A DNA stretch of 64,000 nucleotides from Mermis nigrescens. Taxonomy: Eukaryota; Nematoda; Enoplea; Mermithida; Mermithidae. The DNA is taken from the NCBI GenBank assembly GCA_036768485.1, contig JAVLUZ010000154.1:2252529-2316528 (forward strand). Direction: 5' to 3'. This document shows, in pieces, positions 24,905 through 36,777 of this stretch (the stretch's first letter is position 1; each line of letters starts with the position of its first letter). Made by a program: the position numbers and the translations under genes. Under the pieces are notes generated by a model. The model did not search any database. It saw nothing but the letters and a program-made list of their open reading frames with translations, and had not been told where the DNA came from.

Positions 24905-25612
24905 TGTGAACACTGGGGTCATACATCTTGCTTAAAAGTTGACGATCATGACTATGAAACTTATTCAAAGCCCCATTCCACTTTCTATTGTTTCCATTGT
25001 AGACCGATCGTGAAAAAATATCTTCATATTGAACAACGTTTAGACAATTTTGCTACTCAGCTTGCTGACTTACAAAATAAAATTGATCACCTTGAACGTT
25101 CACGAAATTGTTCTACTGATTATGATAAAAACGATTTGTCTGCCATGATAAATGATGCGATTGAAAGGGATTCTAAAAAGTGCAATGCCGTTTTATTCAA
25201 TTTGCCTTTATCGAACAGTGTCGAGGACATAAATCAGGTAAAATCTCTGATTGACTCTTATTCTGATGGTCACGATCTAGTGTCGTCCGATGTAACTCGC
25301 GTCTTTCGTGATGGTCCCATTCATGAAAATCGCGTTCAATTTGTCAAAGTTTGCCTGACTTCGGCTCAGGCAAGGCATCGCTTTATCTCACTGATTAATA
25401 AGACAGTCCGTGTCCAATCCAAAGGCCCGCTTTCGCATCTACGTTGTCGTCCTGACCTATCCTTTCTACAACGAAAACGGCAACGCGAACTGGTTTATGA
25501 GCTGAATGATCGCAAATCTCGAGGTGAACAAGGATTATACATCGATTTTCGTGCTGATTGCGTTAAATGTAAACCTAATGTAAATACTAATAGCCCGCGA
25601 CTCGCTCATTAG
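24905..25612 (+). CDS. CR1-like ORF1 protein, N-terminally truncated
   Basis: The open frame runs through the junction from about 24860, but native sequence starts near 24905. It opens with a partial PHD-type zinc-binding motif (C-EHWGHTSC ... YCFHC). A coiled-coil-like stretch follows (EQRLDNFATQLADLQNKIDHL). Then comes an RRM-like/C-terminal nucleic-acid-binding region with CNAVLFNLPLS and RPDLSFLQRKRQRELVYELN. ORF1 proteins of this group bind RNA and act as chaperones in reverse transcription. The first PHD cysteines are lost. The stop at 25610-25612 is seven bases before ORF2 sequence. Confidence 0.8.
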   Translation, partial: CEHWGHTSCLKVDDHDYETYSKPHSTFYCFHCRPIVKKYLHIEQRLDNFATQLADLQNKIDHLERSRNCSTDYDKNDLSAMINDAIERDSKKCNAVLFNLPLSNSVEDINQVKSLIDSYSDGHDLVSSDVTRVFRDGPIHENRVQFVKVCLTSAQARHRFISLINKTVRVQSKGPLSHLRCRPDLSFLQRKRQRELVYELNDRKSRGEQGLYIDFRADCVKCKPNVNTNSPRLAH

Positions 25613-25619
25613 GTATCCG

Positions 25620-28398
25620 CGCCCCAAGATTATTTAAAATTTCAATGTTTTTATGCTAATGCTCGAAGTCTTTTGAACAAACTTAGCAACTTACATTTTT
25701 TGCTGAATGAAGAAAGTTTTGATGCTCTATTTTTTCTGAAACATGGTTTCATATTGATATTTCCGATGGATTATTGTGCCCTGGTAAAAATTATCGCATT
25801 TTCCGCTGTGATCGAAACTGTAAACGTGGTGGGGGTGTAGCTTTATTTCTTAAAACTTCTTTTAATGCTATTCAAATAAATCCTCCACCCGCTTTTAAAG
25901 CTCCCGAAATTCTAATAATTGATATTTTTGATTCTAATAGAAAGATCAGATTTATTTTGGTTTACCGACCCCCTGATTTTGATCTAGCTTATGCTGAAAT
26001 TTTATGTAGATGTATTGAATGGGCTTGTTCTGTTCCTTTCCCTTTTGTAATCTTAGGAGATTTTAATTTGCCAAAAATCAATTGGTGGATAAGTTCGGTT
26101 CCTACTGATAATCTAAATACCCTATTTTTCGACACACTTTCGGGCACTGGTTTACATCAATTAATAACAGAAAATACTCATGAAAAAAATATACTAGATC
26201 TTCTCTTTGCATCTGATCAAATTTCTAACGTAAAAGTTGATATTCCTTTTTCTAATAGTGATCATAATTCAATTATATTTGATTGTCTTTTGATGCCAGT
26301 CCGTAATCCTAGATCATCTTTTTTTAACTTTCGTAAAGCTGATTTTGATGCGTTAGGTCTAGCACTGTCTCAGATTTCTTGGCCTGATCTTTTTGATACC
26401 TGTTCTAATGTAAATGATATGTATAATTTGTTTGTTGGAGTGCTTCACTCTTTAATTTATGCATTTGTTCCATTAACTCACCCCAAGCCCATGAAACGTA
26501 AATATCCTAAACTAATTAAAAGAATGTTAACTAAAAAACGTATGCTTTGGAAGAAACATAAACTTTATCACTCCACCGATACAAAAATCAAATATAAATC
26601 TTTTTGTAGAAAATTGGATTTTGAAATTAAAAATTTCTCTGCTTCTGAAGAAATTAATCTTCTTTCTGACAAAAGTTTAAAATCATTTTATAAATTTGTC
26701 AATAATCGGTTGAATAATCATCGCTCTTTTCCACCTCTTTTTCATGACCACAAAATCGTTTCTGATCCTTTAGAAAAGGTAAATTTGTTTAATAACTATT
26801 TTTCTTCTGTTTTTTCTGTTGATAATAATCATCTTCCTTTTTTAGATTCGATGACTGGTTTTGCTTTGCAAACCATTCATTTTGACGCTTGGAACGTGCA
26901 ACTGGTTTTAAATCAAATAAAAGGTTCTTTTTCTATAGGTCCCGATGGACTCTGTCATTTTTTCTTGAAAAAACTTTCAACTTATCTTGCTGAGCCTTTA
27001 GCTAGTATCTTTAATGTTTCTTTTTTGACTAGCACTATTCCCAATTTATGGAAATTGGCGAATGTAACCCCAGTCTTTAAAAAAGGTGACGCGGCTTTAG
27101 TGAGTAATTACAGGCCGATTTCTATTTGCTGCTCATCAAGTAAAATCATGGAAAATTTGATTAATTTAAAAATTGTCGATTTTCTCACTACAAACAGACT
27201 CTTATCTTCTTCTCAGTTTGGTTTTCAAAAATCAAAGTCTTGTGAATTACAACTACTTAAATGTAAACACAGTTGGACGGTATCTTTGAGTAATAGGATT
27301 CCTGTCGATGTAGCTTACATCGACTTTTCTAAAGCTTTCGATAAAATCCCGTTATCTAAGCTTTTATATAAGCTCTCAAAATATGGGATAAAAGGTCTAC
27401 TTTTTAATTGGCTTGATTCCTTTTTACATGGTCGGTCTCAGCGTGTTTGTATTGACAGAGTTTTTTCTGATTTCATGCCTGTTGGCAGTGGTGTCCCCCA
27501 AGGTAGTTGTATTAGTCCTACTTTATTCTTAATTTATGTTAATGACCTATGTAATTTGATTAAATATAGTAAAATTTACCTCTTTGCCGATGATGTCAAA
27601 ATCTTTGGTCCATCTTCTGATTATCATTTAATACAAAAAGATCTGGACAATATTTATATTTGGTCTATAAATTGGCAACTTCCTGTTGCTTCGGAAAAAT
27701 GTGCAGTTTTACATCTTGGTAAAAATAATCCAAAAAAGCTTTATTCTTTGAATAATATAAATATTCCAAATGATATTTGTTCCGTTCGTGATCTGGGTGT
27801 TTATTTTTCCCACAATCTCAATTGTAAGGAACATTTAAATCACATAATTAAAAAAGCTGTTTCTCGTTGTTTTCTAATACACAAAGCTTTTCTTTCTTGT
27901 GATAAAGAAATTTTAGTTAGGGCTTATACTACTTATGTAAGACCTATGCTTGAGTATGCTGTTTCTGTATGGAATCCATATTATGCAAATGATATAAATC
28001 GTCTTGAAAATGTTCAGCGTAAATTTACTAAACGTCTTTTTGGTTTTAATAGCAATTTATCCTATCTTGAACGCCTAAAGCTTCTTAACCTGCCTTCTTT
28101 AGAACTTCGCCGTCTTCACATATGTCTATGTCTCATGTATCAAATTATTAATGGTTTATCTTGTATTGATGCTAATGAATTCTTCATTTTTAGTCAAGGC
28201 ACTACCCGATCAGTTAACAGTCGTAAAGTTACACTACCAGTTGTCCGTTCCAATGCTCACCTCAACGATTTTTCGCAAAGATACCGAAAAATCTGGAACT
28301 CCTTACCTGATCAAATTGTCTCTTCACCCAAAATCGGTTTGTTCAAAAAAGAGCTCCTAAACATTGATTTTACAAATTTATTGTTGGGGCATACCTAG
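25620..28398 (+). CDS. CR1-like ORF2: APE endonuclease and reverse transcriptase (frameshifted)
   Basis: The main frame (25774-28398) gives 874 residues. Endonuclease motifs: RGGGVALFL, LVYRPPDF, VILGDFNLPKINW (about residue 93) and SDHNSI (about 162). RT motifs: NVTPVFKKGD, NYRPISI, YIDFSKAFDKIP (about 515), GVPQGSCISP (about 573) and the catalytic FADD (about 604). A C-terminal VWNPYYANDINRLENVQRKF block is typical of the CR1/Jockey group. The endonuclease N-terminus (YANARSLLNKL) is in a different frame from 25620 to about 25735, where one base appears lost. RT is otherwise uninterrupted, so decay is recent or the indel is a sequencing error. Confidence 0.92.
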
Positions 28399-28520
28399 TT
28401 GTATCACTTTCGTGATCTGTGTATGTCCTCTTGTTCAGTCGCTATTTTATCATGTATTTGTGTTTTATCAATTTTCGTGTATTTTTCTGACAATAAACAC
28501 TTTCTTCTTCTTCTTCTTCT

Positions 28521-29655
28521 TAAATATCACCTGCTTAATTGGTTAAAGGCTTTTCTACCTAATCGTAATCAGCGTGTTCGCGTCAATCAGTTTTTCAGAT
28601 TATGCCGCTCTTACAAGTGGAGTTATTCAAGGGTACGTTCTTGGACCACGTTGTTTTTAATTCTTATAAATGATGTAGGTATTTGATAACTCGTTAAGTT
28701 CGACTTTTATGTCCGCGGATGACCTTAGAATAATTAATCTTTCCTGTTATCAGCAAACACTTCAGACTAATTTAGACAGAATTTCTATTTGAACCACCAA
28801 AAATTGTTTACCTATCTCGTATTCTGAATGCACTGTCCTATATTGGGGCAAAAATATTCCTAAATTCTTATTCACATTCAATACACAAGTTATTACTGAC
28901 GATCCTGTCTTTGTTCGTGATTTAGATGTGCTAATTTCGCAAAACCTAAAATTTAAGAAGCATTACAGCAGTACAATCAAAAAAACTTTCTTGAGATCTA
29001 TTTTCATTAGAAAATCCTTCTTTTCACGTGATAAAAATAATCTCGTTGAGGCCTTCATTGTTTACGTCAGACCGGTCCTCGAATATTCTTGTTTTATGGA
29101 ACTCCTCTTATATTAGTGATATAAACAGGCTTGAGGCTCTTCAGCGTAAATTTACTAAATACATAGTTGGATATCATAGCGCTCTTTCTTGCGGCGAGAG
29201 CCTTAACCAACTTAACTTGTGTCGATAAGAATTAGGTACGTCGCCTGCATATTTGCTTATGTATGGCATATCAAATTATTAGTCAAAAATTTTGTCTCTC
29301 CATGACAGATTTTTTGTGCTTAATAAAAATACTGCTCGCTGCACAAATCGATTTAAGCTAGTTCTTCCTCTTGTTCGCTCTGATTTACGAAAATTCGATT
29401 TTTTTATAAGTATATCTCTGTTTGGAATCAATTACCTGATTTTGTAGTTTCTACCCCTAACTTAAATATATTCGAATATAGATTAACTGATGTCGACTTA
29501 TCCAAATTTATTAGATGGCGAGTCTAAATCGTCATTTTTACGTCTCGCTCGTCGCCTTTTGCTGTACGTTTTTACTGTATTGACCATACGTTTTATTATT
29601 TTCTTGCATCCTTCGTAATAGTCGCGTTTTCAGCAATAAATTATTTCAGTTAAGT
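28521..29655 (+). pseudogene. Second, older CR1-like 3' remnant
   Basis: It starts directly after the CTT tail of the preceding element. It encodes broken RT fragments: NWLKAFLPNRNQRV, FLILINDVG, then across two frames YVRPVLEYS and SDINRLEALQRKFTKYIVG. These align to the C-terminal half of the upstream ORF2. It ends with CAGCAATAAATT. Several stops and frameshifts are present. The head-to-tail arrangement of two 3' ends suggests insertion of the younger copy at the 5' truncation point of the older one. Confidence 0.8.
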
Positions 29656-29679
29656 CCATTTCAGTAAAATTGAAAATTC

Positions 29680-30706
29680 CCATCTTCTGCACGAATTTTT
29701 GTGCAATTTTCGGAATGCAAAAATGCGTTTCAGAGGTAAAATGTCTAAAATTTCCGGCGCTTCACATCGAATTGGTTTAATTTTTTTACTTGTCATTGAT
29801 ATTTAGGCCGTGCCTGATTTGGCCAATTTTTCCAATGCCTAAATGGTTTTAGAGAGTCAAAGTTTGCAATTTTTCGGTCCTTCGTGCCGGATTGATTTAA
29901 TTTTACATATGTTACTAATGTTAAGGCCACGCCCGCGCCGATGACTGCACTTTTATCGATAGCTGTTCTAGACCTTTAATACGATCAAAAATTCTTATCT
30001 TCTGCACGGATTTTCGCACAATTTTTGTAATGCAAAAATGCTTTTTAGAGGTAAAATTTCAAAAATTTTCCAGCGCACGCCGGATTGATTTAGTTTAATT
30101 ATTTGTTATTGATGTTTAGGCTGCGCCGATTGCAGCTATTTCATTGCAAAAATGCGTTTTGGAGCGGTGAAATTTCGAACTTTTTCGGCGTTCAGCGCCA
30201 TTCGATAAATTATTGAGTTTTTATTCTTCGATGAGTCTCCAGAAATCGGCTAAAGTGCACTAGTAAAGGTCTGAAAATGCAGTTTAAGGAGATAGAACAT
30301 ATTATATACTGATCGTTTATTCATTGCATTGCGCTAAATTTACAATAACAAAATGTTCAAAAACTCATTTTGGGTCTCGCCATTTTATGTAGGATGAATT
30401 TTGTGCAAAAAAACATCGGCTTTTTAACATGACCGCTCAATTTTCAAATATTTTTTTAGACCCTTCACAAATGTGAACCAAAATTTGAAATCTGGAAAAA
30501 ATTTTGGGTATGGTTCACAGTGAACCAAATCGCTAGGAAAAAATGGTGGCCTTGTCAGGCCCCATTTTTCCGCATTTATGGGTTTTTTTGAAACACAATT
30601 TTGAGATTTGGAAAAAAACTTTATTTTCATATTGTGGAAAATTTGTGTAATGCAAAAGTGCGTTTAAGAAATGCAAAATTTCGAAATTTTCCAGATTGAT
30701 TTTATT
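29680..30706. repeat. Family-D array, second part
   Basis: Marker TTG.TATTGAT.TTTAGGC at about 29796, 29917 and 30105, with ATGCAAAAATGCGTTT and CCGGCGCTTC blocks. It is interrupted at 30706/30707 by palindrome IR4. Confidence 0.7.
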
Positions 30707-32428
30707 GGCACTTGTGTAGGTTAGGGATTGCCGGAAATGGAAATGGAAATGGAAAATGAAAAAAGGTTAAAGCTGGAAAGGGTAAATGGGAAACCGGGTA
30801 AAAGCCGGAAAATAAAAAATCGAAAAGTTGGTTAAACGCTGGAAAATAGAAAAACGCGTAAAATCCGGAAAATGGAAACAAAAAATGCAAAATTTTTTAT
30901 TTTCGAATTTTTTCACTGAAAATAGTTCTTTTATAGAATATTAAGCTGAAAGCGTGGATATTTTGATGTCTTTAGTTGAAATTTATATCCAGTATAAAGA
31001 TGGGAAATCGCCGAAAAATGGAAAAATGGGTAAAATCCGGAGAATGGCAATCGGGAAATGTAAAACAGAAAATGAAAAATTTTCAATTTTTGAATTTTTT
31101 CATTAAAAACGGTTCTGTTATGAAAGGCTAAGCTAAAATCCTGGACATTTTGATGTCTTTAGTTAAAATTTTGTATCGATGGTGAAGATGGAAAATCGCT
31201 GGAAAAATGTGTAAAATTAGGAAAATGGGAAATGAAAAAACGGAAAATAGAGAATTTTTTATTTTTCGTCGATTTTCCACCTCAACTATGGATATAAAAT
31301 TTCAACTGAAGCAAGTGTAAAAAAATCAAAGATGGAAAATTTCCATTTTCCGTTTCCATTTTCCATCTTGACCATGGATACAAAATTTTAACTAAATACA
31401 TCGGAATATCTACGATTTTACCTTAGTCTTTCATAAAACAACCATTTTCAGTGAAAATTTGAAAATGGAAAACTTTCCATTTCGCTTTTATTTTGCATTT
31501 TCCGAATTTTTTACATTTCGAAAATTTTCTAATTTGACTACGGATACGAAATTTTGACTAAGTACATCAAAATATCCGTGATTTTACCTTAATCTTTCAT
31601 AAAGAAGCATTTATAGTGCTAAATTTTCCATTTCCGTTACCATTTTCTATTTTCTGGATTATACCCAATTGTTCCATTTTCCGGCGATTTGCCATCGTGG
31701 CCAGGGATACAAAATTTCAGCTAAATATATCGAAATATTCACGATTTTACCTTAATCTTCCATAAAAGAACGATTTTCAGTGAAAAATTCGTAAATGGAA
31801 AATTTTCCACTTTCTGTTTCCATTATCCATTTTCCGGATTATATGTACCCACCAATTTTTTCAATTTTTCGACGATTTACCATCCGGCCAGGCGTACGTA
31901 ATTTCAATTAACGACATCAAAATATACTCGATTTTTGCTTAATCTTTCATAAAAGAATTTTTTTCAGTGAAAAATTTCCGTTTCCATTTTCCAGTTCCAG
32001 ATTTTACCCGTTTTCCATTTTCCATTTCCACTTTCATATTCAAGATTTTACTTTCGCCTTCCATTTGATCACAGACCAGTAGTTTTTGGAAAATTTGAAG
32101 TTTTTCATTTTTAATATGTGCGATACCTATTTTCACTTTTTCCAATTTTTATAGAAAGCTTCGTTTGGTCGGACATGGACGAGATAATGTTTGAATGCTG
32201 CTTGTGGATCCATTTAGATACCAGGCAAAAAAGAAGCCTACAAAAATTGATCATAATGTTCAAAAATTGGAAAAAAATCACAAATTCGAGGAAAAAAAAT
32301 CAAAATTCAAATTTTTCAGAAATGAATGTCATATTCGTTATCAGCGTATTACAATTGATTATATTTTACTAAATTTCGAAGAAATTTTCAAAATAATTTT
32401 CCAGTACCCCGTAAACTACACAAGTGCC
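30707..32428. mobile_element. Palindromic element IR4 (1.7 kb) built of about 163-188 bp units
   Basis: Ends are GGCACTTGTGTAG (30707) and CTACACAAGTGCC (32428), a perfect 13-bp inverted repeat. The left arm has GGAAAATGGAAA-rich units with TTTTGATGTCTTTAGTT.AAATTT near 30960 and 31150. From about 31270 the same units run reverse-complemented (ATGGATACAAAATTTTAACTA-like) near 31370, 31540, 31705 and 31890. The element splits family-D sequence: TTGATTTTATT on the left, ATTTAAATTTGTATCTACTTG on the right. It is non-coding. Confidence 0.75.
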
Positions 32429-32835
32429 ATTTAAATTTGTATCTACTTGTTATTGATGTTTAAGCCGTGCCGCGCCAATTGCAGCACTTTTACCGGCGAC
32501 TTGCTCTAGAACTTCACTACAATTGAAAATCCTTATCTACTGAAAGGATTTTGTCAAATTTTGTAATGCGAAAATGCGTTTTAGGGAGACAAAATATCAA
32601 AATTTGGATTGAATCTGTAATTGTTATTGGTGCTAAGGCCGTGCGGCGCCCATCGCATCACTTTGTCGATAACTTGTTCTAGAACTTTACCTTGATTGAA
32701 AATATCCACCTGCTGCACGGAGTTTTGGACAAGTTTTGTAATGCGAAAATGCGCCTTAGGGAGATCGAATGTCAAAATTTCCGGCCATTTTGCGCCGAAT
32801 CGATTTAATTTTATTACTTGCCATTGATGTTTAGG
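32429..32835. repeat. Family-D array, third part
   Basis: GTTATTGATGTTTAAGCCGTG at about 32451, GTTATTGGTGCTAAGGCCGTG at about 32623 and GCCATTGATGTTTAGGCAG at about 32818. Units are 172 and 195 bp, directly continuing the array left of IR4. Confidence 0.75.
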
Positions 32836-33216
32836 CAGCGTTTTTTTTGTTGGGATACTATAATATGGTACAGTAGCGATTTTAGTGTGGTAAAAACAGA
32901 GTTGTTCGACCTTAGTTTGTGACCTTTAGCTATTTTCTGGGTCTCTGAGGGCAAAAATCACAAATAATCGTCCTAAGCGGCGCGTGGCTGCCAAAACTTT
33001 GACATTTTTTCCTTTCGAAATGCAATTTCTGCCATTACAAAGATATATAGAACACATAATTACTTATTTCGGCGCTAAGTGCCGAAAATTCTTACGAATT
33101 TTACACCTTGTTTGCAATTTTTGTCTTCCCAAACATTTTTGTACATGTACAAAGACGGTCCTGGAAAGTCTTTGTACATCGGCAAAAATCTTCGCCGAAT
33201 ACAAAAAAAAACCGTG
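32836..33216 (+). mobile_element. Family-C hAT-like MITE, short version (381 bp)
   Basis: It starts CAGCGTTTTTTTTGT and ends ACAAAAAAAAACCGTG. The interior has TACTATAATATGGTACAGTAGCG, TTTAGTGTGGTAAAAACAGAG and the hairpin CTTTGTACATGTACAAAG. Flanks TGTTTAGG (32828-32835) and GTTTTAGG (33217-33224) match 6 of 8. Family-D sequence continues on both sides, which confirms insertion. Confidence 0.75.
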
Positions 33217-34679
33217 GTTTTAGGAGGCGAAATTTCAAAGTTCTCTGGCGCTTCGTGCACTGGCGTAGCGTGGGGGACTTCTTCTTCTGAGGAAAATTTC
33301 GATATGTTCAACAATTGAGCAATGCAGCTGCATGATGCTGTTATGCGACGAAAAATCGAAATAGTCGGGGCTTCAGCGCCGATTTCTTTTATTTTTGGTA
33401 GTTTCTATCGTTTTAAAGTCAAAAAATTAGCGCTTAGCGCATAATAAGCATCTTCCCGTCAAAACAATTGAAAGATTATAAAAAAATAAATCGCTCAAAT
33501 AGTGCAGGACAATGTGAAAAATCGAAAAAATACGTTAAGCGGCCCCCGCCCGTTTTTTATGGGTCTTTTAGATGGATTTTTTTATTATTAACTGCAGAAA
33601 ATCTTGGCTACGCCTATGGATTCGCGCCCTTTTAATATCTACGTTTAATCTTATTCAATTTTAGTTAATATATTTCTTGAAGCATGTAAGATACAATGCA
33701 GCGAAAAGAAAAAGGAAATCTGCCTGCAGACCCGTATTCAGGACTTTGTTTCGGGGGAGGGGGGCACAACCAAAATTTTTTATAACCGGGGACAAAAGGA
33801 TGAATTAAAAAAACGTTCTATGATCACTAGAGCTGCACACTTTTCAAATTTAGCTACCCAGATGCGTTAAAAATGGTGAGAACCCATTGGAAACCGCCTA
33901 AAAAATCTCATTATGTGCTTAAAACCTGTGCAAAACAGAAGACATAGATGCAAAATACGCTTTTAGTTGCAAAAAGATTAAAAATAGAGTGTTCAAACCG
34001 CGCGCTTGGGAGTATATACCTAAACTCTAATTATAGTTGTGGAATTTGGCGCGAAGCGCCGAAAATTTTTTGCGATTCCGGGCTGAAAAAGCAGAGGGGA
34101 TTCAAGGATAAAATCATTCTCATATTTGATTTCGTGTAAGATGGGGCACGCACCTCCATATCCCACTGGATGCGGGCCTGTCTGCATGTATTCTGCCATT
34201 AAAAGGCCCGGCCAAGACTCGGTGCCGCTTTTTTGACTTGGGCCGGCACTCGGAACTGGGCTTACTAGGCCCGGCCGGCACCCGGTCGCCCGGTCGTATC
34301 TTGCCAACCTTCCTTCACAAGATCATGTATGGTTGACGACCGACTTAGGTGTCGGCCGCTAGATAGCAATTAAAATATATTTTTGTCACATACATATATA
34401 GATGCACGCGGTCAAAAGTTATGGGGGGTAAAGCGGGTTTCCTTGGGGTGGGGGGGGTAAATTAGTATGTTTTACCCATTTAATGTTAAGTTATGACAAA
34501 TTTCAATACTTAATTCGTTTTATTTCATTCTTCATGAACATTTATGATTAAATTTGCATGAAAATAGTAACGATAAGGGCGATGAAATGACCTATAACAT
34601 CAAAAGTATACAAAATAATGGACGAAAATTGTCTGTATGAATTAATTTGACAGTCGACTGCTCGGAAAATTTGTACTTG
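33217..34679. repeat. Fragments of families D and B-like elements
   Basis: 33217-33420 continues family D (GGCGCTTCGTGC and TTCAGCGCCGATTTC). At 34048-34065 a GGCGCGAAGCGCCG hairpin followed by AAAATTTTT and a terminal CATGTATG at about 34325 mark a decayed B-like copy. 34140-34310 is unusually GC-rich (CCCGGCCGGCACCCGG) for this window. No gene was seen. Confidence 0.5.
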
Positions 34680-35207
34680 TACCCATAGTTTCCCAAGGTC
34701 GAATGTTCAGAGGGGGGGGTGAAATCCCAAAATTTAGGACCACTAAATTTAGAGTCTAGCCTTTTTTGCAGGTCAAATATGAAAAATGGCTAAAACTTCC
34801 TATGCAGCATGCTTTAATGAGAAAAACTGCATTTTAAACTTATTTTTGTCCCATTCTGACTAGTTTCGTCACTCTTGTGAGTAAAAAATATAAGAATTCA
34901 TTGAAAATGTTGACTTTTCAGATCATTTTAAGTTAATTCCAGGTATTTTATGGATAAACAAAAGAGAAATGTATTAATTCGCTGTTTTTGTACCCAAAAA
35001 TCATGCAGAAAATGTTTGATAGCTCAAAATCGTCCGACAGTGATTCAAGTCTCGGACCCTGAGGTGGGGGTAATACCCCCCCCCCTCACCCCCTATGGGA
35101 ATGTGTGCTTGTACCTGAAATTATGGTGTTAGACGTGATTTAACGCCTTTTCATGGTTCGAGTAACAGGTTTGAAACGGCCTGAGGGGTGAATGTTCAAA
35201 AAGTTGT
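34680..35207. repeat. Decayed family-A-like element
   Basis: CCCATAGTTTCCC (about 34682) and ACCCCCTATGGGAATGTGTG (about 35090-35107) form A-like ends. A C-run at about 35073-35085 matches the family-A GGGTGCATACCCCC region. Confidence 0.5.
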
Positions 35208-35215
35208 GGTAGGGG

Positions 35216-35950
35216 CACTGTTTTTTTCGTACGAGCCTCTTTGTACATGTACAAAGATCTCCGGAAAAGTCTTTGTACGTGCGAAGAATTGTTTTGTACA
35301 TATAACGTATAGATATGCAATTGAGTGCACACATTTTTACATACTACTAGATTGTTATCCGTGACCCGCACGCTTCGCAAAAGGTGTAACTTTGTCCTTA
35401 ATTCAGCTGGTTATATTAGTTCAGCCCAAAACGCCAAAATTTTCATGAGTCTTAGGTTTAAATTACACATAAAATTCGACTCAGCAAGTCAAAATGACTT
35501 GTGTTACACAATTATAAGTAATAAGCGGTTGCAATGTGATGACTGAATCTCATAATAGACACCAATTTGCTTATGAATTTAATGCAACGCAAAGAGAAAA
35601 GAGTCAATTTTATGCTTCAAACGGCAGAAAACAGTGCAAAGTTGTTTAATAGTTCTTTTTTCTGCATAAAATCTTAATAAAAATGTAAAAGATGCTTCAA
35701 TCTGTACAAAGATGCTTACAGATATGTAGATTTTGGAGTGTTAAATGCCCGCGCTTGGAGTTAAATAGAATGTAATTATGATACTCGGCGCGAAGCGCCG
35801 AAAATTTTTAGAAATTTTGCTAAAAAATACTCCAAAAACGTTAAAATTACTATAACTTTTCCCCAAACAGTCTTTGTACATTGTACAAAGATGGCTCCGA
35901 AATTCTTTGTACGAGCCTCAAAATCTTTGTCTCGTACAAAAAAAACAGTG
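35216..35950 (+). mobile_element. Family-C hAT-like MITE (735 bp) with target duplication
   Basis: Ends CACTGTTTTTTTCGTACGAG and CTCGTACAAAAAAAACAGTG form a 20-bp inverted repeat with one mismatch. Flanks GGTAGGGG (35208-35215) and GATAGGGG (35951-35958) match 7 of 8. The interior has TTTGTACATGTACAAAG and GGCGCGAAGCGCCG hairpins. 8-bp duplications and CA.TG ends indicate a hAT-type transposase in trans. Internal ORFs are not conserved, so it is non-autonomous. Confidence 0.85.
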
Positions 35951-35958
35951 GATAGGGG

Positions 35959-36410
35959 ATACCCCATACCCCCAGTGTGCATGTGTGACCTGTTAATATT
36001 TTCAGTCGAGTCTTTGTTCACACATGGGCTTGGGGAGGTGTGAGAGGGGGTATGTGCCCCCCCTTAGAACATTGATAGCGATGCAGCCATTTTGGTCGAA
36101 AAACATTGTTATATTGCCTTTTTCGAGCTCAGAAAATTAAGTATATAGTCTTTTATGGACTAACAAACGTTCATTGTGTTGTTCCCCGACATGAGAAAGG
36201 GCCAAATAGCTATTTTTAGCCCAAAAATGTTATAGCAATATTTGTTAATTTAAAACAGCTGGCCACAAATGCTCGAAAACGATGATTTTATGCGATCGGT
36301 ACCATAATTTTTCGTTATATAATCGTTTTTCACAAGCCACTTAGCTATCTCCAAGTTTTTGATTTTCACCCCTCTCTGAAAGTTTGACCTTCGCACACCA
36401 ATGTCTATGT
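35959..36410. repeat. A-like fragment and degenerate TAGCC/TTTTTGG repeat
   Basis: CACACATGGGCTTGGGGAGG (about 36020) is a family-A end. 36085-36240 has loosely repeated TATATAGTC TTTTATGGACTAA-like units related to 39355-39660. No gene was seen. Confidence 0.45.
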
Positions 36411-36412
36411 TA

Positions 36413-36600
36413 CACTACTCGCCTTGAATGTTGACGCTCTAATATGCTTCAAAAGATGATAGAGATTACCGAAGGATATATCTTTTACACGTCGGTCCAA
36501 TTTCCGCCCACGCATGACCGACCTGTTAAACATATAGTCTTTCACATGCTCTATCATCCTGTGAAGCATATTAGAGCGGCAATATTCGTGGCGGGCACTG
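36413..36600. mobile_element. Tc1/mariner-like MITE (188 bp)
   Basis: Terminal inverted repeats of about 52 bp begin CACTACTCGCC on the left and, read inward from the right, CAGTGCCCGCCACG. Both include CGCTCTAATATGCTTCA and GATGATAGAG. TA flanks both sides (36411-36412, 36601-36602). CAGTG ends with TA duplication are typical of Tc1/mariner. It sits about 200 bp upstream of the eIF1A start codon. Confidence 0.85.
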
Positions 36601-36777
36601 TAGATTATTATCTCTATTAATCATGCACGATTATGATTAATTGAGCAGATTCAACTCTACCTAACCTCATACATTTACTAGCCGCTTCAGTTCGCAACGG
36701 ACGATTTAAAAAAATATAATTTGTCCTGTTATTCGATTCGTTCTCAGTTATCAGATAAATCATTATTGGCTTTGAAA

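Larger units (their letters stand above)
24886..28520 (+). mobile_element. CR1-type non-LTR retrotransposon, 5'-truncated
   Basis: ORF1 (to 25612) and ORF2 (about 25620-28398) are followed by a 3' UTR with an AATAAA signal. The element ends in a (TTC/CTT)n tail at about 28500-28520, the microsatellite-like 3' end expected of CR1-clade elements. Motifs place it in the CR1/Jockey group: a PHD-like ORF1, APE-type endonuclease and RT. The 5' end is rearranged and there is one frameshift in ORF2, so this copy is not intact. It lies within the family-D array. Confidence 0.9.
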
